DNA of 64,000 nucleotides from Pedobacter sp. SYP-B3415 (GTDB lineage: Bacteria; Bacteroidota; Bacteroidia; Sphingobacteriales; Sphingobacteriaceae), in assembly GCF_004138205.1 (NCBI RefSeq), contig NZ_RXNQ01000022.1, positions 124,001-188,000 on the forward strand, read 5' to 3'. Below are positions 35,240 through 45,694 of the stretch, piece by piece; position 1 is the stretch's first letter; every line of letters begins with the position of its first letter. The notes under the pieces were generated by a model. The model was given only the letters and a program-made list of their open reading frames with translations, was not told where the DNA came from and did no database searches. The position numbers and the translations under genes are program-made.

Positions 35240-37291
35240 TTAGTCTTTTACCCAAAGAAAATCAAAGCCGATTTTCTGACCCGGTTCGCCCTCAAAGCGG
35301 AGTACCAGCTCCTCGCCGGGCTGCACCGGAATGCGCTCGGTTTTATATGAATCGAGCATGCGCCGGTATGGATTACCCAGATCCAGAATCTGCTGCCCCG
35401 CAATTTTTATCTGCTTCCCTTTATAAAACAGGGAAATTTTTCCGCCCTGCGGCATGGACGCGAGTGTAAGCGTCAGGTCCGGATTGGCTTTAGCGTTTAA
35501 CTGCGGTATAGTTATGCGCAATTCTTCGCCCTGTTTTTTCGGCTGCCAGAGCATTAGTTTGCCCCCAGACCAGATGTAATGCGCATCCATGCTCACATTA
35601 CTGCCCGCCCGCTTCAGCTCTTCTGCCTCAACAAAATGGTAACCGACGGTACGGTTTCGTGCTGCCGGCGCCCATGCCGGTGTTTCTATGCGGCGAACGT
35701 CTTCTGCGGTTATATGCATCAGATCATTCAGGTAACCGGGATGCGCATAGAGATAAACCATGCGCCCGTAGCTGAAGCCTGGCAAAAGCACTTCATGATG
35801 AATCAGCTCCATTGAAAAACTGAGCCGGTCTTCGAAAGGAATATCGTCTATTACATGCCAGCGGAAGTTGGTTACAAAACCCCGATTCGCCGGACCGTCA
35901 TTACGGGGCTGACCACAGAAGGGGAAATAAAATATTTTGTTCGATGACCATGAATAATTGTAGTAGTCCTCACTTCCGGTTCCGTAAAACGATGGAAACT
36001 TGTCTTTGTCAATAAAAATCTTTTCATCACCTTCGCCCCACCAGCTGCCTCCGGCCGATGGAATGTTTCCGTTGTTAAACAAATAAGTCGCCGCGCCAAC
36101 TACCCTGCCCTTTCCGAAAGCCATCACATACGGAATGTCTTGCGGATACAGCCGGTTTGTAGCCGTTACATTGTGATCTATACGCCAATGTGCATGAAAA
36201 TACATTGACTGCCCGTCTTTCCAATTGTATGGTCTTGTGCGCAGCCCCAGGTTGAGATCAACCGCATGGGCACTGGTATTTTCCAGTTCAATACGTACTG
36301 ATTTTTTATAAGGCATAAGAAAACGGCAGGTCATTGTTCCGTCGGCTGCTACGGTAAAGGGCAGCGATGAAAACGGACTTAGCCCGGGAGCAGAACCGAA
36401 GAAGTCGCCGACCGGACTCTGTACCTGGGCAACGGAAGCATCATCAAAATAAATGTGGAGGATTGCCTGGCGATAACTGAACTCATCAGCCGGCTTGTTG
36501 AGCCTGATCGAAAATGATTCAATAGCCTGGGTACCGGTCGACTTGTAAATCTCTTTGCGCGTATTTCCGGCCACCTGGTGCTGTACCTGATTCTCTGAAG
36601 ACTGAAATTGTTTCGCTTCCGGATTTTTGAGTGCGGCATTGACCCGGTCAAACTCTGACGCATACGTCTGAAGATCGTCCGGCCTGAACGTTTTAACTTT
36701 CGTACCCTTTTTGTACAGCCGAAGATTGACATGGTAAAAGTGCGTTTCTTTCAAACTTCCTATCCATTCAATGCGGCAGCCCTTTGCAAACGCAATAGGA
36801 AAATACACCGCATCTACCTGGCGCAGCGTACCATTATAGTCTTTTCCGGGTGCAAAACGATCGATAAACTTCCAGAAAAAGTCTTCGGACTTGCCCTCAA
36901 AAACCGGTTTCGATGAACCATCGAGATAGAGCCTGATGCGGCCGCCGATCCTGGCAGTCCAAAGCCTGACCAGTGCGCCGGGCTGCTTTACATCGCAGAT
37001 CAGGTAAACACCTTCTCCACCCACGGTATCAGGTGCTTTAAGCACTTTTTCAAATGATGGTACTTTTTCATTACCGAAGCCATCGCCATTTGCAAACCAC
37101 CCGGGATTAGAAGGCGAGCTGCTGCTGCGGTCGTAAGACGAATACTGAACAGTTTTGTAGTCTGCCGGACTTTGTTCGGCAAGCCGTTCCAGGTTGCCCA
37201 GTTCAGCAAGCAGCGAACCGGTAGTGACCTGTGCCGGCAGCCGGAAGGCCAGCAGGACCAGCAATAAAAGAAAAGTGTGTTTTGATTTCAT
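35240..37291 (-). CDS. GH172-family (DUF2961) glycoside hydrolase
   Basis: 683 aa with signal peptide (LLVLLAFRLPAQ). DUF2961 core: SSYDRSSSSPSNPGWFANGD near residue 50, GVYLICDVKQPGALVRLWTA, and DKFPSFYGTGSEDYYNYSWS with the catalytic-type acidic residues, then NRGFVTNFRWHVIDDIPFED. Characterised GH172 enzymes act on alpha-D-arabinofuranosides or D-fructofuranosides. A C-terminal beta-sandwich follows. It is the last gene of the susC operon, 11 bp after PL8. Its presence implies a furanose side group in the target glycan, which is inference. Confidence 0.9.
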   Translation of the reverse strand: MKSKHTFLLLLVLLAFRLPAQVTTGSLLAELGNLERLAEQSPADYKTVQYSSYDRSSSSPSNPGWFANGDGFGNEKVPSFEKVLKAPDTVGGEGVYLICDVKQPGALVRLWTARIGGRIRLYLDGSSKPVFEGKSEDFFWKFIDRFAPGKDYNGTLRQVDAVYFPIAFAKGCRIEWIGSLKETHFYHVNLRLYKKGTKVKTFRPDDLQTYASEFDRVNAALKNPEAKQFQSSENQVQHQVAGNTRKEIYKSTGTQAIESFSIRLNKPADEFSYRQAILHIYFDDASVAQVQSPVGDFFGSAPGLSPFSSLPFTVAADGTMTCRFLMPYKKSVRIELENTSAHAVDLNLGLRTRPYNWKDGQSMYFHAHWRIDHNVTATNRLYPQDIPYVMAFGKGRVVGAATYLFNNGNIPSAGGSWWGEGDEKIFIDKDKFPSFYGTGSEDYYNYSWSSNKIFYFPFCGQPRNDGPANRGFVTNFRWHVIDDIPFEDRLSFSMELIHHEVLLPGFSYGRMVYLYAHPGYLNDLMHITAEDVRRIETPAWAPAARNRTVGYHFVEAEELKRAGSNVSMDAHYIWSGGKLMLWQPKKQGEELRITIPQLNAKANPDLTLTLASMPQGGKISLFYKGKQIKIAGQQILDLGNPYRRMLDSYKTERIPVQPGEELVLRFEGEPGQKIGFDFLWVKD

Positions 37292-37302
37292 GTATGTGTG
37301 TA

Positions 37303-39279
37303 TTAATATGTTAATTCGATTGTACTTCCATCAGCCGGCGGAACGACCCGGTACTGTTTTGCCGCTATCTGCAGATCAATTGCTTTTGCAGTGCGCGCGG
37401 GGTCTGAAACATAGATCCTGTTTCCACGTTGCATCAACAGGCAGGGGCGGCTGGCGCTGAATATCGTTTTGCCGCTCGTTACGCGCGCGCCGGGCGTATA
37501 AAAAGCGATAAAGTGCGTGCCGTCTGAGGCCCGGGCGGCCTGAACGGCTGCATTATTGGCCAATATGGTCCAACCTGGTTGTTTGCTGCCTGCCGCCGAT
37601 ACAGCGTACCAGGTATGAAAACCGGGGGTATTGCCGTGAACAATCCGTGGCATAAAGACCTGGTCCCTTACAGTGTCGGCCGAAGCTGCGCCATCAATGC
37701 GTTTCCAGCTGCCTGTAACCGGACCGGCCTTTAAATCGATTTTTGAGCCGGGCGCAAACCAGTAAGTTAAACCATTATGTTCAATTTGCTCACCACCTAC
37801 GCGTGTCTGCCGCAGCGTGGTTGCTTGCAGGCGACTTTGGTCGGCAACGGTATAGACTGCCGTTTGCAAACCTGTACGCTGCACTTCAGCAACCAGAGCC
37901 AGCATGGAACTGCCATAAAAAACCCAGAGCTTGCGTGCTTCAAGCCGGCTTTCTGCCCGGTCATCTGTCAGCACGTAGTCCATTGCAGTCATGCCACCCA
38001 AGCTGTTTCCGGCTGCGCCTGAGAACGGCCGCCGTTCTGTGCGGGCTGCTGCGGCAAATGTGGTAAGGCCAGGCAGCATTTGCCAGTCCCAAACGGGTGG
38101 CATACCACCGTACTCACTCCCGTTTTTAATTATATAGCTGTCGCCGCTGCCCAGCAACCTGCCGAGCAGATTTTCATTGTTAATTGATTCGGTAGAAAGC
38201 GTTCTGGCGGAGATCGTCTTCAGAAAAACGCTGAACCGGGGTTGATGATAGGCCGTAAAATCGGCGTGTGGATAAAAACGAAAGCCATTCAAACTGCCAC
38301 GTCCGTTCTGCCTTGCCTCAAGCGCGAGCCAGGTTGGCTTATCGGCAGGATACAGGTCTTTGAGCATAGGCATCAGCTGCCTGATGTCGGCACTGGCAAG
38401 CTCGCCGGGCCGGCTAACGGAGCGGTCTATGGTTCCCGGGGCAGTAAAGCGCCCCCGGGCCATCCATTGCCAGCCTTGCAGGACAAAGTCGCGCAGGATA
38501 CTCATTTTATCAGCCGGGAAGGCTAAGGGCGTGCCTCTTACCTGCCAGGCCAGGCGCAGCGATTCCTGGAACAGCGCTTTTCCATACTGGTACATTTGCA
38601 GCCGTGCGCCATGTTGAAGAAAACTAAAATCAGGCTGGATGCCCTCTGCCGTGGTAATCTTTAATTCGCCCAGAATCGCCTGACGCCATTTTTGCATGGC
38701 GGGCCAATCGCCCCTGAACACGGCATCATGAAAAGCAAGGTCTGCGGCCCAGACCAGGTTAGCGCCGGTGCTCTTCGGTCTGACAACATATTGTCTGAAA
38801 ACCGCCTGTGCCGACTGGAGGTCCTTCTCAGAAAGTTCACCTGCTGTCAGAATAAGAATGTCGCGCATCAGCTGCGGAATGCCAATTTCGTTATGCCACC
38901 AGTTCGGGTTCTGGTATCGTTCCTTTAGCCAATGCCTGAGTGCCGGCAAAAACACTGCCCGGATTTTCACTGTTTCAGCTGCATCTCGCTTATTTGCCGC
39001 CAGCACGAGCGCAAGCAGGTGCAGCCGCCTGAAATGTTCCAGCGTTTTCCATTTTCCGGGCTCACGGTCAGCATAATTAATGTCCGGCCACCGGCCCGCA
39101 CCGTCTGGTGCAGGCCAGCTCGCGGACGCCAATTTAAAACCAACTATCTTTTCTGCCGAGGTATGAAGCAGGTACGTTTTATAGCGGAGCAAAATTTCAT
39201 GATGCCCGTTTTGCGCCCTGACCGTTGCAGTGCAGCAGACGAGAAAAAAGAAAATATATCTGAGCCGTCTTATATGCAT
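37303..39279 (-). CDS. Polysaccharide lyase family 8 (chondroitin AC / hyaluronate / xanthan lyase type)
   Basis: 658 aa with signal peptide (CCTATVRAQ). The (alpha/alpha) toroid carries NPNWWHNEIGIPQ (Asn126) and FSFLQHGARLQMYQYG (His223, Tyr232, the same 9-residue spacing as His225/Tyr234 of chondroitin AC lyase). Arg286 and Arg290 (TIDRSVSRPG) and Glu369 (SINNENLLG) complete the catalytic set. A beta-sandwich C-terminal half follows. It cleaves uronic acid-containing polymers by beta-elimination, giving unsaturated ends for the GH88 encoded 1 bp upstream. It is somewhat short for the family, but all key residues are present. Confidence 0.94.
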   Translation of the reverse strand: MHIRRLRYIFFFLVCCTATVRAQNGHHEILLRYKTYLLHTSAEKIVGFKLASASWPAPDGAGRWPDINYADREPGKWKTLEHFRRLHLLALVLAANKRDAAETVKIRAVFLPALRHWLKERYQNPNWWHNEIGIPQLMRDILILTAGELSEKDLQSAQAVFRQYVVRPKSTGANLVWAADLAFHDAVFRGDWPAMQKWRQAILGELKITTAEGIQPDFSFLQHGARLQMYQYGKALFQESLRLAWQVRGTPLAFPADKMSILRDFVLQGWQWMARGRFTAPGTIDRSVSRPGELASADIRQLMPMLKDLYPADKPTWLALEARQNGRGSLNGFRFYPHADFTAYHQPRFSVFLKTISARTLSTESINNENLLGRLLGSGDSYIIKNGSEYGGMPPVWDWQMLPGLTTFAAAARTERRPFSGAAGNSLGGMTAMDYVLTDDRAESRLEARKLWVFYGSSMLALVAEVQRTGLQTAVYTVADQSRLQATTLRQTRVGGEQIEHNGLTYWFAPGSKIDLKAGPVTGSWKRIDGAASADTVRDQVFMPRIVHGNTPGFHTWYAVSAAGSKQPGWTILANNAAVQAARASDGTHFIAFYTPGARVTSGKTIFSASRPCLLMQRGNRIYVSDPARTAKAIDLQIAAKQYRVVPPADGSTIELTY

Positions 39280-39280
39280 G

Positions 39281-40561
39281 TCAGTTTCGTTTCAGGTATT
39301 TCAGCGCTGCTTCCAGGTAATAATAATCGCCATAACAAAGCGGTGTATCTATCTCGTAGCCCGCAGGGAAGTTGCCGACATTATGCAGGATCAAAAATCC
39401 TGCAGCTTCCATACCGGATGCAAAATATGCTTTTGATGACAGGTTCTGCAGCATTGTTTCCGCTTTTTCCCGGTAAAACCTGCCCTTTTTGCCTTTCACA
39501 AAATCAGCCAGATCCAGCAGCGCCGAGGCAACCACTGCGGCCGCCGAGGCGTCTCTCGGCACCACAGGATAACGTGACTGGTCGTAAGACCAGGGCGGTG
39601 TAAAGCCGGGTTTGTTTGCATGGAAATCCCAATACGGTATCAGGTCGGTGGGCAAATTCGGATGCCGAAGAAAATGGTCGGCCATTCGGCGGGCTGTCTT
39701 CAGGAACACCTTTTTTCCGCTTTCGCGATAGGCCATGGTGAATCCATATATACCCCAGGCCTGCCCGCGCGCCCATGTCGACTCGTCTGCATATCCCTGG
39801 TGTGTTTCCTTCTGCATGGGCCGGCCGCTCTGTTCATCATAATTAACTACATGGTAACTGCTGTAATCAGGGCGCAGGTGGTTTTTCATTGTCTTCAGCG
39901 CATGGCTGTTCGCTATTTCTGCAAGCTGCGTATCGCCCGACAGGGAAGCGGCCCGGTAAAGGAGCTCCAGGTTCAGCATATTATCTATAATGACCGGGAA
40001 ATGAAGCATGGTTTTGCCATCAAAGGACTTTACCTCGTTCCAGGACTCGAGGCAACCTATATTTTTGTTAAATCGGGTGGCAAGAGACCGCGCACTGCGA
40101 ATGAGCACGCTCTTTTTATCTTCGCCGGGCTGGAGCCGGTTTGCGTTACCAAAACTGCAGTTCAGCATAAACCCGAGATCGTGCGTCCCGGTCACGGTCT
40201 GCAGGGGCTTCAGCAGTTCAAGTTTACGATCGGCCAGGGCAAGCAGGCTTGTATCCCCTGAAAATTCGTATAGGTACAATAAACTGCCCGGAAAAAAACC
40301 GCTGGTCCAGTCTGTGTAAGCGGTATGCCGCATGCGGCCGTTTTCTACCGAACGCGGAAAACGATCGGCAGGAACGGCATCATTCAGCTGTTTGTACCGG
40401 CTGGTGGCCAGCTGTAGATTTTGCTTAAGCAGGACTTTCAGGGGCTGCGCCTGCTGTGCCGGTGCCGAAGTTGCGCCTGACACGAGGAACAGCAACAGCA
40501 GGCGTCTCAATAACCCCTGAACGCTCAAAAAATTAATAACCCGGGTTTTGTGTAATCGCAT
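39281..40561 (-). CDS. GH88 unsaturated glucuronyl hydrolase
   Basis: 426 aa from Met at 40561, overlapping the susD stop by 29 bp; longer frames overlap susD by up to 125 bp. Signal peptide LRRLLLLFLVSGATSAPAQ. Catalytic aspartates: Asp128 in TGTHDLGFM and Asp193 in VIIDNMLNLELLY, with W85 (YTDWTSGFFPGS) and STWARGQAWGIYGF typical of GH88. It removes 4,5-unsaturated uronic acid from oligosaccharides made by the PL8. PL8 plus GH88 is the classic pair for hyaluronan/chondroitin and similar glycans. Confidence 0.93.
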   Translation of the reverse strand: MRLHKTRVINFLSVQGLLRRLLLLFLVSGATSAPAQQAQPLKVLLKQNLQLATSRYKQLNDAVPADRFPRSVENGRMRHTAYTDWTSGFFPGSLLYLYEFSGDTSLLALADRKLELLKPLQTVTGTHDLGFMLNCSFGNANRLQPGEDKKSVLIRSARSLATRFNKNIGCLESWNEVKSFDGKTMLHFPVIIDNMLNLELLYRAASLSGDTQLAEIANSHALKTMKNHLRPDYSSYHVVNYDEQSGRPMQKETHQGYADESTWARGQAWGIYGFTMAYRESGKKVFLKTARRMADHFLRHPNLPTDLIPYWDFHANKPGFTPPWSYDQSRYPVVPRDASAAAVVASALLDLADFVKGKKGRFYREKAETMLQNLSSKAYFASGMEAAGFLILHNVGNFPAGYEIDTPLCYGDYYYLEAALKYLKRN

Positions 40562-42158
40562 TATTGGTAAGATCAATCTGAATCTGTGGTATCGGCATAA
40601 CATAATTTTTCTGGGCATCAAAGTGGATCCCTTTGTCGCCATACAGCGGCAGCCCATTTACGCCCTTAATATCTGCAAACTTTTTGAGTACGGTTTCGGC
40701 GGTACGCCAGCGAACCAGGTCATAATAGCGCTCACTTTCCATGGCCATTTCCAGACGCAGTTCATTGCGAAGGGCAGCACGGGCTTCTGCCTGTGTAGTT
40801 GCGCGGGCCCTGTAAAGCTGCTCGAATTCGGCTGCTGAAACAGCTATGTTCCTCGGGTCTGTGTGTATCTTACGAAGTGTGGCCTCCGGATCGCGGTTTG
40901 GCGTAGTTACATAAGCACGTGACCGTACTTTGTTTACATATTCCATAGCCAGAGGGAGGTTTTCATTCAGCTCGATCAATGCTTCTGCATACATCAGGTA
41001 CACGGCAGACAGGCGCAGCACCCGGTAATTCAGGTTATTATCGTGGCCGCTTTTCGGACGCTTTGACAGGGTGAGGAAGGTCTTGCGGGAATGAAAACCT
41101 GATCCGGCGTAGCCGAGATGATTTTGTTTTTCATTTTCAAATACATCACCATTGTCGATAACGGTATAAAGCAAACGTTTATCACCGGTTTTGAAAGCAT
41201 CATAAAGATCAATGGTCGGGCAATTGAACCCCCAGCCGCCTGAGTTTCTGCAGCGGGTGTAAATACCGAGAATGCTTCCCCCGGTCTCAGCGTTCACTCC
41301 TGATTCAGTGTGCATGATTTCCCATACAATTTCAGCATTGCCATCGCCTTCTCTTCTGAAAACCTTGCCAAAATCGGGATCCAGCCGGTAACCATAAGGC
41401 GCATTGATCACGGCTAAAGCCGCGTCGCGTGCTTTTGTTAACATCTGTGTATTGCGTGCAGCGTTTTCAGCATTACCGTACGCAAAGAACAGGCATACGC
41501 GGGCAAGAAGCGCATTGGCTGCATCGCGCGTGGCCCGGCCATACTCGGTATTCTGGACAATCTTATCGCGGCCCGGCAGGATAGCGGCGCATTCTTCAAG
41601 TTCTTTGACTATGAAATCCCGCACCTCGTCCCGGGTGTTTCTTTTTGTGCCATAGTCTTCTACAAACAGCGGGCGGGTAACGAGCGGGACTCCACCAAAA
41701 ACACGTACCAGCCTGAAGTAATAAAAGGCACGCAGAAACCGCGCTTCGGCTACCAGGCGCTGGCTAATGGCGGGATCTATCGGCATATCGGGCAGCCGTG
41801 TAAGTGCGTAGTTGGCATCGGTTATGCCCCGGTAACAGAAGCTCCACCAAGGGCCGAGCGCACCGTTATCTGTAAGTGGCCTGAAAAATTCAACATCGGC
41901 GGCAAAGGCACCATCGGCTGCCGACCCCCCGCCCTTGGTTGCATCATCAGAGGCCATATCGCCAAGAATAACCATCGAGATTTCGTTGTCTTTTTTTGCT
42001 ATGGTGCTGTAGATGTTAGCGACCAGCGCAACTGCATCGGCCTCTGTTTGTCCGAAATCTTCACCGCGCAGCACTCCGTTCGGGCGGCGGTCCAGGAAAT
42101 CTTTCTGGCATCCTGCCAAAGATAGCAGGCAAAGAATGAAGAGTGATATCTTTTTCAT
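40533..42158 (-). CDS. SusD/RagB-family outer-membrane lipoprotein (locus 2)
   Basis: 541 aa. Lipobox SLAGCQKDFLDRRPNGVL, the family hallmark start. TPR-type helices (ARFLRAFYYFRLVRVFGGVP) and the RagB C-terminal part with LRLEMAMESERYYDLVRW, ending AITQNPGY. It captures the target polymer at the surface for the SusC encoded 13 bp upstream. Confidence 0.97.
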   Translation of the reverse strand: MKKISLFILCLLSLAGCQKDFLDRRPNGVLRGEDFGQTEADAVALVANIYSTIAKKDNEISMVILGDMASDDATKGGGSAADGAFAADVEFFRPLTDNGALGPWWSFCYRGITDANYALTRLPDMPIDPAISQRLVAEARFLRAFYYFRLVRVFGGVPLVTRPLFVEDYGTKRNTRDEVRDFIVKELEECAAILPGRDKIVQNTEYGRATRDAANALLARVCLFFAYGNAENAARNTQMLTKARDAALAVINAPYGYRLDPDFGKVFRREGDGNAEIVWEIMHTESGVNAETGGSILGIYTRCRNSGGWGFNCPTIDLYDAFKTGDKRLLYTVIDNGDVFENEKQNHLGYAGSGFHSRKTFLTLSKRPKSGHDNNLNYRVLRLSAVYLMYAEALIELNENLPLAMEYVNKVRSRAYVTTPNRDPEATLRKIHTDPRNIAVSAAEFEQLYRARATTQAEARAALRNELRLEMAMESERYYDLVRWRTAETVLKKFADIKGVNGLPLYGDKGIHFDAQKNYVMPIPQIQIDLTNNAITQNPGY

Positions 42159-42171
42159 CGTTTCTTATCTG

Positions 42172-45100
42172 TTAAAATGATGCATTAAGTCCGAAAGTAA
42201 AGGTGCGCGCCTGTGGATAAACTGCGCGGTCTATGCCGACCTCTTTGGGGTTATTATCGCCCAACTCAGGATCGAGGCCCGAATATTTTGTAAAGGTCAG
42301 GAGGTTCTGACTGGACAGAAACAGCCTGAAGCTTGATGCGCCGATTTTGCTCAGCGTTCTGGCGGGAAGCGTGTAGCCGATCTGCAGGTTACGCAGACGC
42401 AGATACGAGCCATCTTCAACAAAATAATCAGATACAAGCAGGTTCTGCCTGGTCGAGGTCGAAAATTTGAAGTCGGTATTCGACGGATTACCCGGGTCTG
42501 ATGCGCCGAGTGTACCCGGTGCCCGCCAGGCACTTTCGGTCATGCCTTTCAAGCCATTAAAAGCACCCGTGTTCTGGTTGGTCCAATATTTCATGAGGTT
42601 GAACACTTCGTTCCCGATTGAGCCCTGGAAGAAAGCGGAAATATCGAAACCTTTGTAAGCGCCGCCAAGGTTAAAGCCATAGGTCAGATCAGGAAACGGA
42701 TTGCCGATCATGGTCCGGTCGTTGTTATCGATCAGGCCGTTGCCATCAATATCGACAAACCGGAGGTCGCCGGGCTGCGCAGTGGTTTTCTGCGCTGAAG
42801 CAGCCACCTCTGCCGCATTCTGGAAAATTCCCGCGGTGCGGTAACCATAAAAATAGCCAATCGGCATGCCTTCTTCGGTTCGGGTCACGGCGCCAATGCG
42901 CGCACTTCCGCCATTTATCGGCGCCGAAGAGCCCAATGACTCGACCCGGTTTCTGAAGGTTGCGCCATTTGCGCCGATGCTGTAACTGAATTCCCCGATC
43001 TTGTCGCGGTAATCAAGCTCGAGTTCAAAACCCCGGTTGCTTACCCGGCCAATATTTGACCAGGGACTGTTGTAATTAACCGTTGCAGGCGTTGGGATGG
43101 TTACCAGCATATCTTTGGTATTCTTGATATAAAAATCGGCGGTAATTGAAAGCCGTTTTTTGAGCATGGTCAGATCCAGCCCGAGGTCGTATTGTTCAGT
43201 GGTTTCCCATTTAACCGGGTTGGCGAAGTTGTTCTGGGCTACGCCTGATACGATTGTTTTCGGCAGACCAAAAACATATCTGCGGGTATCGCCAAACCCA
43301 AGGAGCGTGACAAAAGCACTTGCAGCAACGTTGTGGTTACCGATTTGTCCCCAGCCGCCGCGTAACTTACCTTCATCCAGCCAGGAATTTCCCTTCAGGA
43401 ACGATTCTTCGGTAAAGATCCACCCAACAGATGCTGAAGGAAAAGTACCCCAGCGGTTGCCCTCGTTAAAGTTTGAACTGCCATCTCTGCGGATGTTTGC
43501 AGTAAGCAGGTAGCGGTCTTTAAAGGCATAGTTCACACGGCCAAGGAAAGACATCAGCGCGCTGTTGCCCCAGTTGCCTGACACCAGCGGATTAACGGTG
43601 GCTGCATCCAGTGTGCGCATGTATTCATCATTATAAAAAACGCCGTCTTTCGATCCGTTGAAGGTCCGGAAATTATATTCCTCTGCAGTCATCCCCGCAA
43701 GCGCGTTCAGGCGGTGCTCTCCAAACTGTTTGTCGAAGGTCAGCGTATTTTGCCAGACCCAATTATTTGTGATCGAATTGGCCGCAGTTACCTTATTGAT
43801 GGTTGCCTGGTCATCGGCCTTGAGGTAATATTTCGGGGCAAAGCCGTATGAATTTGAGCGGTCTATGGTGAAACCGTAGTCCGTACGAAATTTCAGCGAC
43901 TTTAGAATTTCCACATCGACTGCCGCATTGCCACGAACGGCGAAAGCCTCACCTTTGCCCAGCGTTTCACGCTCAGCTTTTGCATACGGATTGTTCAGCC
44001 CGATATACAAGCTGCTTCCGTAAACAGAAAACGGATCGTTCGGGTTATAGCCCGTCAGGTAGAGCGACCTTTCTGTTGCGTCTGCTGCATTGTAATTGTG
44101 GCGGTATAATGGTGCAATCGGATCCAGCACGCGCGCAAGAAGCAGGATGCCACGGTCCATGTCGCTGCTGAAAGACCGGCGGTTGTCTTTTGTTGCATTC
44201 ACATTGGCCGACAGCTTGATTCTTTTTGTTACGTCTATTGTGGTATTCAGCCTGGTCGTAAACTTATCGTATTCAGAGAACCGCACCATCCCTTGTTCAT
44301 TGAAATACCCGGCACTAAGCAGATAGGTCATTGTATTGCTGCCTCCGCTAAAAGTCAGATTGTAATTTTGCATGGGTGCCACACGCGTCATTACATCCCA
44401 CCAGTCGGTGCCTGCGCGGCTACCCGAAACTCGTTCGGTAAGGCTGAGCAGTTTTTCCTTATCACGAAGGGTGCTATGGATTTGGTAGTTCGGATTTTCA
44501 ATAAGGAGACGATGCTGCATATCTATATACTCACCGGCATCCATCATTTCTACTTTATTCCAGAAACTGGAGACGCCTGTCTGCGCATCAACCTGAATAC
44601 GGAGTTTATCTCCTCTTGAACCTTTTTTGGTGGTCACGAGGATAACGCCGTTTCCTGCCCTGGCTCCATAAATTGCGGTTGCAGATGCATCTTTTAAAAC
44701 CTCGAAAGATTCAATATCATTTGGATTCAGCCATTCAATGCCACCGATGGGCATGCCGTCTACCACATACAGAGGGTTTGTGTTATTGGTCGTTCCTACC
44801 CCGCGGATACGCACGTTTGGAGTAGAGCCGGGTACGCCAGAAGTATTGGTAATCATCAAACCCGGTACCTTTCCCTGTAACGCTTTCAGTGGATTACTCA
44901 CTGACATGTTGCGAATCTCATCTGCAGTGACTTTTGATATGGCGCCTGTCAGATCCCGTTTTCGCTGAGTGCCGTAACCAACCACCACAACATCATTCAG
45001 ACCGGTCACATCTGCCACAAGGGCGGCGTTCACCTGTGTTTTTCCGGCTACGGGTTTTTCCATTTGCTGATAGCCTACATAACTGTAAACAAGTGTAGCC

Positions 45101-45609
45101 TGATCGTCAGTAAGCGTCAGCCCGTACCGCCCTGAGGGGTCAGTCTGCACAGAATTATCGGTACCTTTCTCACGCACGGTTACGCCGGGCATCGGGTTGT
45201 TCTGTTCATCGAATACCGTTCCCGTCACTTTAAATTGTATGGGGGCACGAGGCACTGCACGGGTAATAACCACTGTCTTGCCGTTTATGCGCCAGCTCAG
45301 GTTCTGTGGGACCAGCAATTCCTGTAGTATGGTCTCCATGGTCGTATTTTTAAGATTGAGCGTAAGTTTCCTGCGGCTGTCAAGCAGTTCGGCATTGTAT
45401 AAAAAGTCGTAACCGGTTTGTTTGCGCAATTGCACCAGCATCTGTTCAGTGGTACGCTCGCGGGCAGCAAAATTAATGTTCTGGGCATGCGCCGCACTAA
45501 GTCTTCCGGCCATCAGGGTGAGCAGAACCGCCAGCATAAAGGCCTGTGCAGCGCGCGGCAAACGGCAACGGGGGGGCGTTACGCTCCGGGCATAATTGAA
45601 TGTAAGCAT
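42172..45609 (-). CDS. SusC-family TonB-dependent transporter with N-terminal STN domain (locus 2)
   Basis: 1145 aa. After the signal peptide an STN domain (residues about 45-115: ERTTEQMLVQLRKQTGYDFL, LNLKNTTMETILQELL) precedes the CarboxypepD-like domain (about 128-200), a Ton-box-like DVVVVGYGTQRKRD, the plug (VRIRGVGTTNNTNPLYVVDG) and the barrel ending TFGLNASF. STN-bearing transporters signal through FecR to an ECF sigma factor; exactly such genes lie upstream (FecR 85 bp away, sigma beyond). It imports oligosaccharides for the GH88/PL8/GH172 set. Gene order and domains agree well. Confidence 0.97.
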   Translation of the reverse strand: MLTFNYARSVTPPRCRLPRAAQAFMLAVLLTLMAGRLSAAHAQNINFAARERTTEQMLVQLRKQTGYDFLYNAELLDSRRKLTLNLKNTTMETILQELLVPQNLSWRINGKTVVITRAVPRAPIQFKVTGTVFDEQNNPMPGVTVREKGTDNSVQTDPSGRYGLTLTDDQATLVYSYVGYQQMEKPVAGKTQVNAALVADVTGLNDVVVVGYGTQRKRDLTGAISKVTADEIRNMSVSNPLKALQGKVPGLMITNTSGVPGSTPNVRIRGVGTTNNTNPLYVVDGMPIGGIEWLNPNDIESFEVLKDASATAIYGARAGNGVILVTTKKGSRGDKLRIQVDAQTGVSSFWNKVEMMDAGEYIDMQHRLLIENPNYQIHSTLRDKEKLLSLTERVSGSRAGTDWWDVMTRVAPMQNYNLTFSGGSNTMTYLLSAGYFNEQGMVRFSEYDKFTTRLNTTIDVTKRIKLSANVNATKDNRRSFSSDMDRGILLLARVLDPIAPLYRHNYNAADATERSLYLTGYNPNDPFSVYGSSLYIGLNNPYAKAERETLGKGEAFAVRGNAAVDVEILKSLKFRTDYGFTIDRSNSYGFAPKYYLKADDQATINKVTAANSITNNWVWQNTLTFDKQFGEHRLNALAGMTAEEYNFRTFNGSKDGVFYNDEYMRTLDAATVNPLVSGNWGNSALMSFLGRVNYAFKDRYLLTANIRRDGSSNFNEGNRWGTFPSASVGWIFTEESFLKGNSWLDEGKLRGGWGQIGNHNVAASAFVTLLGFGDTRRYVFGLPKTIVSGVAQNNFANPVKWETTEQYDLGLDLTMLKKRLSITADFYIKNTKDMLVTIPTPATVNYNSPWSNIGRVSNRGFELELDYRDKIGEFSYSIGANGATFRNRVESLGSSAPINGGSARIGAVTRTEEGMPIGYFYGYRTAGIFQNAAEVAASAQKTTAQPGDLRFVDIDGNGLIDNNDRTMIGNPFPDLTYGFNLGGAYKGFDISAFFQGSIGNEVFNLMKYWTNQNTGAFNGLKGMTESAWRAPGTLGASDPGNPSNTDFKFSTSTRQNLLVSDYFVEDGSYLRLRNLQIGYTLPARTLSKIGASSFRLFLSSQNLLTFTKYSGLDPELGDNNPKEVGIDRAVYPQARTFTFGLNASF

Positions 45610-45694
45610 GAGAATATTTGGTTATTTGATTAGATTATTTGGTTGTCAGATCACGGGATGACAGGCGGGATGCGGCGCGAGCGTTTATTACATG